Shown here piece after piece: positions 14,961-21,939 of a DNA stretch of 26,266 bases. The stretch is taken from the IMG/VR virus record IMGVR_UViG_3300027747_000104, positions 1 to 26,266 of that record. One strand, 5' to 3'. Within the stretch, counting starts at the first letter, position 1, and the number at the start of each line of letters is the position of its first letter. Source of the stretch: a virus. Under the pieces are notes generated by a model. It worked only from the letters and a program-made list of their open reading frames with translations. It did no database searches and was not told the DNA's origin. A program made the position numbers and the translations under genes.

Positions 14961-16187
14961 TTACCTCTGCCAACCTTTAATAACATCAGGTGAGAAATTT
15001 GCATAACTGAATTGCATTCTGTCAACTAACTTAACTGCATTGCCTTTAATCTTGTCAATCGCAACATAACCTTCAACACCAGTCACTTCGTAACCTTTCT
15101 TTGTCAACAAGAAAGTATTCAACGTTTTGACTTCATCCATCTTCTTAATTAAAATCAACTTCGCTTCTGCTAATAGATTCATCATTGTGAAAATGTCTTC
15201 TAGGTGTGCTTTGTTTTTTGGTGAGAAAAATCTAAGTACTTTGCTTTTCTTTAGCATTTGAGTGGCACGACCACGTTCACCTTTGCCTTCGGCTTGTTTC
15301 TCGTAATAGTCTTCAATGTATGTAATCAATTCTTTAACGTGCGCTTTGACGTTAGTGATTTTTAACTGTTGACGTACTTTTGAATTGTTGAATGTCTTGA
15401 TGCGTTCAATCAAGTCTTCATCTGTATTGATGTAGTTTAAAGTAGCGGCATCTAGTTTCTGAAATATCTTTCCAGCATCAGATAGAATTGCTGTCACTTG
15501 GTCATTTTCTGCTTGTGTCAATGTCGCTTTACCTGACACATCGTGATAGACTGCACTTGTCATCCAAACGTTTGGACTTTGAGTAAGTGTGCTTAGAATG
15601 TCTTTACCAAAGACTGCTGACATTGTTTCGAAAGAATCACCTTCGTAGATTGTATGCCAGACAATACCAATCTTTGCTTTTTGTATTTGTTTAGCAAGTT
15701 CTGTTCCTGTTGGAACTGCGTAGACTAAAGTGTTTGGGTGAAACGTGACATATGATTCACCATCGATTGTTTCTGTTTTTAAATCTGATTGTGTGAACAG
15801 CAAGTCGCCTTGAATGACGCCTTTGATTCCAATCTTGGGCAACCACATCAAACACGATTTGAGTTTGTCTGCTAAGTCGCCAGAAGTGTCTGCATCGATA
15901 TCTGCTGGAGTTTTATATACTTTAGGATTTTTATTAAAGACACCCTTCTTCGCAACAAAGAATTTGCCGTCTGTTGGGTCTTGTCCTGCAAAGACTGCTG
16001 GCGCACCATCCCATTTGACTGAAATGTCAACTTTGCTTTTGGAATGTCCAGCAAGCATGTCACGCACCGCTCTGAGTGCGTTTATGCTATCTCTAGTTCC
16101 TTCAACACCACCATTTAGAACATCGTCTTCCGCATGTTCCATGTGAGTGTTTTTCTTCTCAATAAGGTATTCTTTAAATTTAAACAT
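14961..16187 (-). CDS. Nucleotidyltransferase (ligase-like) superfamily protein, late-expressed
   Basis: The 408-residue product carries VKWDGAPAVFAG, with K58-W-D60-G61 matching the adenylated-lysine motif I (KxDG) of covalent nucleotidyltransferases. It also has FFVAKKGVF (possible motif III region) and VIQGDLLF (residues 124-131), which resembles motif IV with Gln in place of the first Glu. VWHTIYEG lies farther on. The C-terminal 150 residues are basic and helical. RNA or DNA ligase, or a capping-like enzyme, are all possible. The substitution in motif IV leaves activity uncertain. No Shine-Dalgarno is seen before the ATG. A late promoter lies 26 bases upstream, so it is made late, unlike the T4 ligases. 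Confidence 0.78.
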   Translation of the reverse strand: MFKFKEYLIEKKNTHMEHAEDDVLNGGVEGTRDSINALRAVRDMLAGHSKSKVDISVKWDGAPAVFAGQDPTDGKFFVAKKGVFNKNPKVYKTPADIDADTSGDLADKLKSCLMWLPKIGIKGVIQGDLLFTQSDLKTETIDGESYVTFHPNTLVYAVPTGTELAKQIQKAKIGIVWHTIYEGDSFETMSAVFGKDILSTLTQSPNVWMTSAVYHDVSGKATLTQAENDQVTAILSDAGKIFQKLDAATLNYINTDEDLIERIKTFNNSKVRQQLKITNVKAHVKELITYIEDYYEKQAEGKGERGRATQMLKKSKVLRFFSPKNKAHLEDIFTMMNLLAEAKLILIKKMDEVKTLNTFLLTKKGYEVTGVEGYVAIDKIKGNAVKLVDRMQFSYANFSPDVIKGWQR

Positions 16188-16212
16188 GATAGGTCTGTCG
16201 TTGCAATAGACC

Positions 16213-16220
16213 TATTTATA
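16213..16220 (-). promoter_or_regulatory. T4-type late promoter for the ligase-like gene
   Basis: An exact TATAAATA on the minus strand lies 26 bases before the ATG of the ligase-like gene. Perfect 8-bp arms ATAGGTCT (16189-16196) and AGACCTAT (16208-16215) overlap the octamer and the expected start site. The resulting leader would be only about 15-20 nt and lacks a recognisable ribosome binding site. Confidence 0.8.
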
Positions 16221-16221
16221 A

Positions 16222-16560
16222 TTACCTTCGCATTGATGCTTGATCCTTTGCATCATCACTAGAGAAAATAGGTACTGCATTGCTTTTGTGTAGTGTGCCA
16301 ATACCAATCATTTTGTCGCCAGTGTAAACTTTGCCATGAATCGGTTTAGTGCAACTGTCGCCAACTGTCGCTAAACTGGGATGACGTACAGTTTCACGCA
16401 CATATGCTTTTGGCGGTTGATATGCTTCAACTTCTTTAGGTTTCTTATAACCTTTAGAGAATGAAGTTGTCGGCAAGGAATCTTTCCACTTTTGATATTC
16501 CGCCATTTTCTTTGCGGAAACTTTTTTCTTCTTCGATTTTTGATATGTGTATATTAGCAT
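16222..16560 (-). CDS. Conserved phage protein of unknown function
   Basis: The 112-residue product starts with a basic stretch (YQKSKKKKVSAKK) and ends in GDKMIGIGTLHKSNAVPIF, then DAKDQASMRR. This C-terminal signature (YTGD, GIGT-HKSNAVP, MRR) is widely conserved in tailed phages as an uncharacterised small protein. The first 107 bases lie inside the 3' end of the preceding gene in another frame. Both frames appear real: this one because its conserved family normally begins with such a basic N-terminus. It is the last gene before the late promoter at 16213. Confidence 0.82.
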   Translation of the reverse strand: MLIYTYQKSKKKKVSAKKMAEYQKWKDSLPTTSFSKGYKKPKEVEAYQPPKAYVRETVRHPSLATVGDSCTKPIHGKVYTGDKMIGIGTLHKSNAVPIFSSDDAKDQASMRR

Positions 16561-17203
16561 TTTCAGTCAATGTGTTTACAAAATCTAACAATAATTTATG
16601 TGTTCGTTCTTCGTGCCAATGTTTTGATATGTACTGTCTAGGCTTCTCATACCAATATTTCTGACTCTCAGGATGACAACCAATCACACCTATACGATTT
16701 TGAATGATTGCCATAGCGTCACCATTCGCATAAGTAGAGACTATTTTAGCACGTTCTAGATTGCCTGTCAATGCACATCCATCGTAGAAGAACATTGTCT
16801 CAGGATTGCCGTTCCAAGTAACATTGGCAACTGTAGAATACGACCTACGAATATCAGCATTTGGTTGTTTAATATACTGAACAGGTTCAATATCATCTAG
16901 TATATCAAAATAGTGACTACCAGCCCAGTAAGCGCCCATGCATATTCCGAGATAATATCCTTTAGATTCAACAAAATCTGCTATCATATTAGCACGTTTA
17001 CGTCTAAAGAATTTATCATAAGAATCTGCATCTCCGATACCTCCAGGAAATGCAACAATATCTGTATCGTTTAAAACCGTGAGCAAATCACTATCTGTAT
17101 TGAATAAATTAATTTTATAATTTGGCGATAATGCTTTAATCATCCCATCACAACAATCTGTAGAACATTCGGGATGATTAACAAATAGTGATATTGATTT
17201 CAC
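16454..17203 (-). CDS. BPL_N / class I glutamine-amidotransferase-like protein
   Basis: The 249-residue product has the flavodoxin-like fold of the BPL_N family: an early FVNHPECS segment, AFPGGIGDAD (oxyanion-type loop), the nucleophile elbow GICMGAYWAG with C88, and GCHPES with H177 and E179, giving a Cys-His-Glu triad. The natural substrate of phage members is unknown; it may hydrolyse an amide or modify a small molecule. Translation must start at the GTG at 17203, since the next Met is residue 21. The last 50 residues (from about 200) are basic and run 107 bases into the next gene, so they look like a C-terminal extension acquired by loss of an earlier stop. Confidence 0.83.
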   Translation of the reverse strand: MKSISLFVNHPECSTDCCDGMIKALSPNYKINLFNTDSDLLTVLNDTDIVAFPGGIGDADSYDKFFRRKRANMIADFVESKGYYLGICMGAYWAGSHYFDILDDIEPVQYIKQPNADIRRSYSTVANVTWNGNPETMFFYDGCALTGNLERAKIVSTYANGDAMAIIQNRIGVIGCHPESQKYWYEKPRQYISKHWHEERTHKLLLDFVNTLTENANIHISKIEEEKSFRKENGGISKVERFLADNFIL

Positions 17204-17204
17204 A

Positions 17205-17402
17205 CTATGCCATTCTATCTACATTCTGTCCGTTACGATTCATTCTACGATTCATTTCAATTCGTGCTTGTTCTGACACTTCACGTAGATGTTTAATTCT
17301 ACGTTCTTCTAATCGAATTTCATCATGCCTACGTTCTACATTACGAATTTGTGTATGTCGATACATTTCATTATTATATTGCGTGACAGAATTTATTTTC
17401 AT
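17205..17402 (-). CDS. Small Arg-rich coiled-coil protein
   Basis: The 65-residue product is unrecognised. It is very rich in Arg, Glu and Asn and predicted helical throughout (RNVERRHDEIRLEERRIKHL). Its ATG forms an ATGA overlap with the membrane protein gene upstream, and its stop lies one base before the GTG of the amidotransferase-like gene. Short Arg-rich helical proteins can bind nucleic acid or act as early host-takeover factors; neither role is shown. Confidence 0.75.
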   Translation of the reverse strand: MKINSVTQYNNEMYRHTQIRNVERRHDEIRLEERRIKHLREVSEQARIEMNRRMNRNGQNVDRMA

Positions 17403-17740
17403 TTTAACACCAAGAATGCTAACATAATACTTTGTAAGAAAAATCCAATGCCGTTTGAAAGCATGTAGAGTTTATCTTTCATAATCGCAGAACGAACAAA
17501 GAATAATAAGAGTCCACTCCAAATTAGAACGACCATGCTTAATGGAGGAAGTATAGTAGGTTCACCTTTAATTGCCAAATATGTTGCTGGTACTGTAGAA
17601 CCATGAATTAGAATCAATCCGATCCAACCGCAAATTTCGCCAAAAGATTTCACAACCCAATTATACCATTCTGCAAGTTTAATCATATCACTTTTTTCTT
17701 TCAAATAGTTTAAGGGAACATTTAAGTTTTTTAGGTCCAT
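17399..17740 (-). CDS. Three-helix small membrane protein
   Basis: The 113-residue product has three hydrophobic segments, about residues 35-55 (ICGWIGLILIHGS), 64-82 (PPLSMVVLIWSGLLLFFV) and 93-112 (GIGFFLQSIMLAFLVL), with short charged links. Three spans also occur in class I holins, but the gene is under an early-type promoter and not near a lysin, so a holin role is unlikely. The helix pattern is also reminiscent of half-transporter (semiSWEET/PQ-loop) proteins. The first ATG at 17740 gives a leader of about 15 nt; an internal Met19 (MIKLAEWYNW) preceded by a purine-rich run is an alternative start. It heads a four-gene operon. Confidence 0.8.
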   Translation of the reverse strand: MDLKNLNVPLNYLKEKSDMIKLAEWYNWVVKSFGEICGWIGLILIHGSTVPATYLAIKGEPTILPPLSMVVLIWSGLLLFFVRSAIMKDKLYMLSNGIGFFLQSIMLAFLVLK

Positions 17741-17761
17741 TTTAGTCTTTCATAAAATTAT

Positions 17762-17790
17762 ATTATAACACTTTTATGGTATCCTGTCAA
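17762..17790 (-). promoter_or_regulatory. Consensus sigma70 early promoter for the membrane-protein operon
   Basis: The minus strand has a perfect -35 TTGACA (17790-17785), a 17-base spacer and a perfect -10 TATAAT (17767-17762). Predicted start is near 17755, leaving a very short leader that contains a 3-codon ATG frame (Met-Lys-Asp-stop). A 7-bp inverted repeat (CATAAAA at 17751-17757, TTTTATG at 17772-17778) is centred exactly on the -10. A GATAAATA near-match to the late octamer lies at 17795-17802. Confidence 0.9.
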
Positions 17791-17805
17791 GGGATATTTA
17801 TCAAA

Positions 17806-19221
17806 TTAAACCTTTAAATTGCCGAAATCTCGGTTTTTTTGCATTCTTTTGCCGAATCCGGACTTATCAAACATTGGCTTATCCTCTTCAATCTGCCCAC
17901 TATCGGAAATGTTAGTCTGTGCTGACTCTTCTGCATCATACAGTTTCATTTTCGCCCTATCAACACCAATCACAAAACGCTTATTTGTTGTCGGATCGCT
18001 GTATCGATTCTTTAACTGCTTGACCATAATCTGATTCAAGTCTGCAAGTTCTTCGGTTGAAATCAAAGCAAACATCAAGTCTGCTGTTGCAGGCAAACCA
18101 AACGATTCTGAAGTATCTTCAAGTCCAACGTCAGAGTTTGTGTAACCACTTCTTGTTGTTTGTGTAGCTGATACGACAGGCACTTTATGTTCAACTGCAA
18201 GCCCACGCAACTCTTCTGCAATTGCTTTAATGTATGTGTAAGAGTTAATAGAAGAACCCATCTTCATACGTGCGGAAGAACAAATGTTTAGATAGTCAAT
18301 GTAAATGATATCAGGAATAAATTGACGTTTCAATTTCAACTCATTCAACAAATGCGAAAAGTGATTTACGTTTGCACTAGCGGTTGGATATTCTTTGATG
18401 ATTAGTTTACCTTTAGTCTTCTCACGTAGAGTTTCAACTTTCTTCAAGTATACATCTTTAGGCATACCAATCAGTCTGTCGAGTTCAACGTTCATCAAGT
18501 TAGCATCGATACGTTCTGCAATACGTTCTTCAGCCATTTCCATTGTGATGTAGAGAACGTTCTTACCCATAGTTAGATTGGCGGCCGCACAATGACACAT
18601 GAACAAAGATTTACCGACACCAGTACCAGCAAGAACAATGTTCAAAGATTTTTCTGCAAGCCCACCTTTAGTGATTCGATTCAAGTAGTCGAGGTCGAAT
18701 GGGATTCGTTTTTCAACTTTATGATAGAAGTCATAGCGTGTTTCTGCATCATCAATAAAATCGTGACCAATGTGATTATCAAAAGAAACCGAAAGTGCAT
18801 CTGCTAAGATTTTAGGGATTGAACCTTTATCAAGTTTTTCTGTGCTGTTCTTATTCTTGTCATCAAGAATTTGAATACTCTGCATGATGCCATTGTAGAT
18901 TGCTTTTTCTTGACAGAAATTTTCTGTTGCATCAATCAACCATTTGGTGTCAGACACCTCAGGGTCGATTGTGATTTGTTTAACCAGTGCAACTGTTTTT
19001 TTGTGTTGGTCATCTGTCAGATTAACTCTTTTGTCAATCTCAATAACCAACGCTTCTTGCGTTGGCATTGAGTTATACTTATTCACATAACTTTCAATTT
19101 CAGCAAACAATAATTTTTCTGAAGATTCTTGAAAATACTCGCCTTTAATGAATGGTAAAGTCTTTCGTGTGTACTCTTCATCCAATATCAGGTGTTTCAG
19201 TATCTTTTGTTCCAAGTTCAT
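17806..19221 (-). CDS. 41: Replicative DNA helicase, gp41/DnaB-type
   Basis: The product (471 residues from the chosen start) is a hexameric RecA-fold helicase that unwinds DNA ahead of gp43 and carries the primase. An N-terminal helical domain ([12 protein letters not shown] onward) is followed by Walker A GTGVGKS at 199-205 and Walker B in DIIYIDYLN. Further on are ATQTTRSG (motif H3-like) and the RYSDPT arginine-finger region. T4 gp41 is 475 residues. The ATG at 19221 is preferred to one at 19245 because DnaB-type proteins begin with such a helix and an AAAAAAGG run precedes it; no site precedes the other. It overlaps the small acidic gene by 44 bases. Confidence 0.95.
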   Translation of the reverse strand: MNLEQKILKHLILDEEYTRKTLPFIKGEYFQESSEKLLFAEIESYVNKYNSMPTQEALVIEIDKRVNLTDDQHKKTVALVKQITIDPEVSDTKWLIDATENFCQEKAIYNGIMQSIQILDDKNKNSTEKLDKGSIPKILADALSVSFDNHIGHDFIDDAETRYDFYHKVEKRIPFDLDYLNRITKGGLAEKSLNIVLAGTGVGKSLFMCHCAAANLTMGKNVLYITMEMAEERIAERIDANLMNVELDRLIGMPKDVYLKKVETLREKTKGKLIIKEYPTASANVNHFSHLLNELKLKRQFIPDIIYIDYLNICSSARMKMGSSINSYTYIKAIAEELRGLAVEHKVPVVSATQTTRSGYTNSDVGLEDTSESFGLPATADLMFALISTEELADLNQIMVKQLKNRYSDPTTNKRFVIGVDRAKMKLYDAEESAQTNISDSGQIEEDKPMFDKSGFGKRMQKNRDFGNLKV

Positions 19222-19522
19222 TCTTATACCTTTTTTCTGCTTCATCTAAAGCATGTTTTAGAAGTTCATTTAAAATTTCACCAAGCTGAGTTTCAAACAC
19301 TTGGTTACCTTCTAAAAGTTTGTGCTGTTCAGACATTATATCATAATTAAAGTCAATTGAAAAGGTTCCGTCATCATTTTCTTCTTCGGCAAATTTAATT
19401 TCTCCGAAATGAAATTCTACGTCTTTGAATTCACCAGTCTTAATTTTAACACATGCAACAACATCTTTGTCTTTATACTTAATGTCGTTTTCTGTGAGTA
19501 CAAAATCTTCATCAATCTTCAT
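19178..19522 (-). CDS. Small acidic protein between uvsX and the helicase
   Basis: The 114-residue product is acidic (many Glu/Asp, for example [10 protein letters not shown]). It has predicted beta strands in the first half ([19 protein letters not shown]) and a long helix in the second ([18 protein letters not shown]). I do not recognise a family, though a small gene in this place is common in T4-like marine phages. A GGAG site inside the uvsX end precedes its ATG, and it overlaps genes on both sides. Position between recombinase and helicase suggests a helper in replication or recombination, which is inference only. Confidence 0.82.
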   Translation of the reverse strand: MKIDEDFVLTENDIKYKDKDVVACVKIKTGEFKDVEFHFGEIKFAEEENDDGTFSIDFNYDIMSEQHKLLEGNQVFETQLGEILNELLKHALDEAEKRYKNELGTKDTETPDIG

Positions 19523-20585
19523 TTGCCAACTCCAATTCTTCTACCTCATCAACAATACCGCTATCGTTTTCTTGCCCATACAAGAATTCTTTCTTACACG
19601 CTTCGTCAATCAATGCTAAGATATCAGGCGTGAAATACTTTTCTGGCTCTTCGTTGATGTTCTTACCAAATACTTTAGTACCATTGGCAAGTTCATATCG
19701 TGTAGAAACTTTTTTAATGATACCATGCTTCTCTGCAATATCAAGCAACCCAAAGTATCTGTCAAGCCCTGTGCTGTATGTAATCTTTACTTCAACTTGA
19801 GAGTTTTCTTTAGTCAAACGTGACTTCTGCAATTTGCAACGAACAATGTTACCAACAACTTCAGTACCATCTTTGTCTTTACGCTTAGACAAGTAAACGA
19901 TTGTGGATGCTGTATACTTCAAGCCAGAACCACCAGACATTTCTTTAGTTGGAATGTATGCACCAACAACATCATAAACGTGGTTTGTTACGAGCAAAGG
20001 CACACCAATCTTTGCAAGTTTTAAATTAAGAACACGGAATGTTGCTTTGAGAATAGCGGACTTGGTCATGTCTTTAGTCTCTTTACCTTCAGCAGTATCT
20101 TCCATTTCTTTAGTAGAAGACAACTGACCAAGAGAGTCAAGAACCATAATCATTGGCTTACGCTTTGCTTCTGGCTGTGCTTGATACTTCTCAATGATTT
20201 GCAATGCAGTATGGCGAAACTTTTGAATTGTATCTGGCTCAGAGATAACAACACGCTTAGTATCAACACCACGTGATTCCATCATCTGTTTCGTAACTGC
20301 GGCTTCAGTATCAAAGTAGATAACACCGCCTTCAGGATTCGCATCAAGGAATTGTTTAACAATGCCAAGCACAAAAAATGTTTTACCTGTTGACGATTCA
20401 CCAGCGAATGCAGTCACTTTGTTATTAGGCACACCACCATAGATGCTACCTGATAAAACAGCATTCAATGCATATGAACCAGTATCAATGCATCCACTAT
20501 ACTCAGCAGATGCGCCGCCTTCAGATAAAATTTTAGTGTCTTCGTCTTTCAACTGATCCACTAAGTCTGTAAAAAAATTACTCAT
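19512..20585 (-). CDS. uvsX: RecA-like recombinase UvsX
   Basis: The product (357 residues) is a strand-exchange protein for recombination-dependent replication and repair. Walker A is GESSTGKT (62-69), Walker B is [10 protein letters not shown], and the L2-type loop region lies around [14 protein letters not shown]. The C-terminal tail is acidic ([17 protein letters not shown]), as in T4 UvsX, where it modulates protein contacts. The start is set at the ATG at 20585, with AGGGG six bases upstream; a GTG two codons earlier overlaps that box. It is the first gene after the promoter at 20616-20644. Confidence 0.96.
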   Translation of the reverse strand: MSNFFTDLVDQLKDEDTKILSEGGASAEYSGCIDTGSYALNAVLSGSIYGGVPNNKVTAFAGESSTGKTFFVLGIVKQFLDANPEGGVIYFDTEAAVTKQMMESRGVDTKRVVISEPDTIQKFRHTALQIIEKYQAQPEAKRKPMIMVLDSLGQLSSTKEMEDTAEGKETKDMTKSAILKATFRVLNLKLAKIGVPLLVTNHVYDVVGAYIPTKEMSGGSGLKYTASTIVYLSKRKDKDGTEVVGNIVRCKLQKSRLTKENSQVEVKITYSTGLDRYFGLLDIAEKHGIIKKVSTRYELANGTKVFGKNINEEPEKYFTPDILALIDEACKKEFLYGQENDSGIVDEVEELELANED

Positions 20586-20615
20586 AATCACCCCTTAAAT
20601 TATTAATCATCAATT

Positions 20616-20644
20616 ATTATAACATCAATTCAACACAAAAGCAA
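20616..20644 (-). promoter_or_regulatory. Sigma70-like promoter for uvsX
   Basis: The minus strand has TTGCTT (20644-20639), 17 bases, then a perfect -10 TATAAT (20621-20616). The -35 is weak (three of six matches), so an activator may help. Two direct copies of AATTGATG (20623-20630 and 20608-20615) flank the -10 with a 15-base period and could be activator or repressor sites. Confidence 0.65.
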
Positions 20645-20647
20645 TAC

Positions 20648-21532
20648 TTACATTGAATCTTGATCCCTATGGTACATTTCTCTTGCACTAAGGACTTCAT
20701 CTTTATTCATTGGTACGGGTCCAACTGTAGTTACTGATGGAATATTAATTTCATATCCACCAGACTTTTCTTCTTTTTCTTTTGCAATTTGTTTCAATGA
20801 GAAATTCCCTGCAATGACAAGTAGAACTGCCATCGGATCAAACACAAAAACTAAAAGAATGATAACAAATCGTACAGACTTATCTAGTATGTTAGAATCA
20901 ACATCATCATATATCAACGCCGCAATATATTTGATAGGACCAACTTCCGCTTCCACTTTACGTACTTGGGCGGCGATAGGGCTTCTTTCTTCATTAAGAG
21001 TCGAAATCCGCTTGTTATACGTTTCGATTTCTTTAAGTAAGCGACTACGTTCTGCCTGTTGGGCTTTGCGAAGTTTTGCCGCTGATTCGGCACCCTTTTC
21101 ATCTTTTGAGCGAACCATAACTTGGTCCACCGATTCATCCATTTGTTTGAGAGTTTTGCGATTAACATCTATATTATCCTTTTCAACTTTAATCTTCTCA
21201 TCGATAAGTGCAATCTGTGCCTGCACATCTCCACCCACTAAATTTTGATCGTTGTGCGCTTTAGAAAGATATCCAAAAATTCCTAATGATGTAATGAACA
21301 TTAAAATTACAACTGCTATTGTGAAATAGTATTTTAAAAATCGTGGTGCAACTGACCAATTTTTATATGCCCATGATGCGGCAATGAGTTTAGAAAACTC
21401 AAGCGCACCACCCATGATTGCAATTGGAATTGGGCTAGCCGCAAAGATAGCCATTAGACCAATGACTGAATAGTATGCGGCAATAGCAGAAAGAGATATT
21501 GCACTCAATAATGTAATTAAAGCAAACAGCAT
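20648..21532 (-). CDS. Membrane protein with long internal coiled coil
   Basis: The 294-residue product has hydrophobic segments near 1-23, 25-45 and 69-92, then a coiled coil (about 105-205, with IDEKIKVEKDNIDVNRKTL and RSRLLKEIETYNKRISTL), and a further membrane span at about 220-242 (FVIILLVFVFDPMAVLLVIA). The C-terminal tail is cytoplasmic-looking and charged. The architecture resembles small scaffold or sensor proteins; I recall similar proteins near DNA polymerase in T4-like marine phages but know no function. An AGAGGAT site lies before the ATG. It is last in the gp43 transcript; the uvsX -35 begins near its stop. Confidence 0.85.
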   Translation of the reverse strand: MLFALITLLSAISLSAIAAYYSVIGLMAIFAASPIPIAIMGGALEFSKLIAASWAYKNWSVAPRFLKYYFTIAVVILMFITSLGIFGYLSKAHNDQNLVGGDVQAQIALIDEKIKVEKDNIDVNRKTLKQMDESVDQVMVRSKDEKGAESAAKLRKAQQAERSRLLKEIETYNKRISTLNEERSPIAAQVRKVEAEVGPIKYIAALIYDDVDSNILDKSVRFVIILLVFVFDPMAVLLVIAGNFSLKQIAKEKEEKSGGYEINIPSVTTVGPVPMNKDEVLSAREMYHRDQDSM

Positions 21533-21534
21533 GT

Positions 21535-21939
21535 TTATCCTCTAGTTAACAATAGTACTTTATCTATCTGCTCTTGAATCTTTGCAGTACGATTAGGCCA
21601 GTAGATATATTCTTTTTCTGGATTTTTCATCAGGTTAACAAGTAAAGGCATGATGAGTTGTTCTAATTCTTTTAAATTCTTTTTTACATCTGCTGTCATG
21701 TTTTGACGTTCTGCATCAAGTCCAAGTTTACCTTGATTGTATAGCGATAGCATTGTATCTAATTTTTCTTCTACACGTTGCAAAGACTCTGAAGATTGTG
21801 CTACTGTTTCTTTAACGGCAATTGTATCTTCTAATGTATTTGGATCAGTAAGTCTAGTTAACGTTGATTCGTCAACTGCACTAAATCCAAAATCATCTTC
21901 TCTTCTAAACGCTAGATATTCTGATGGTATTTTGCTCAT
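21535..21939 (-). CDS. Conserved helical protein after DNA polymerase
   Basis: From the ATG at 21939 the product has 134 residues: MSKIPSEYLAFRREDDFGFSA, a helical middle (SLQRVEEKLDTMLSLYNQGK), and the C-terminal KEYIYWPNRTAKIQEQIDKV. The last segment is strongly reminiscent of a conserved small protein in marine T4-like phages. The ATG overlaps the polymerase stop as ATGA, so it is chosen over an upstream in-frame start at 21981 that would lie inside the polymerase gene. It may be a polymerase accessory or an early protein; no motif decides this. Confidence 0.82.
   Translation of the reverse strand: MSKIPSEYLAFRREDDFGFSAVDESTLTRLTDPNTLEDTIAVKETVAQSSESLQRVEEKLDTMLSLYNQGKLGLDAERQNMTADVKKNLKELEQLIMPLLVNLMKNPEKEYIYWPNRTAKIQEQIDKVLLLTRG

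Noticed and set aside
17795-17802. GATAAATA as a fifth late promoter
   Set aside because: It deviates at the first base and lies next to a perfect sigma70 promoter; kept only as a note to that promoter.
19222-19245. Earlier ATG for the helicase (19245)
   Set aside because: No ribosome binding site precedes it and it would lengthen the overlap with the acidic gene; the ATG at 19221 gives the usual family N-terminus.
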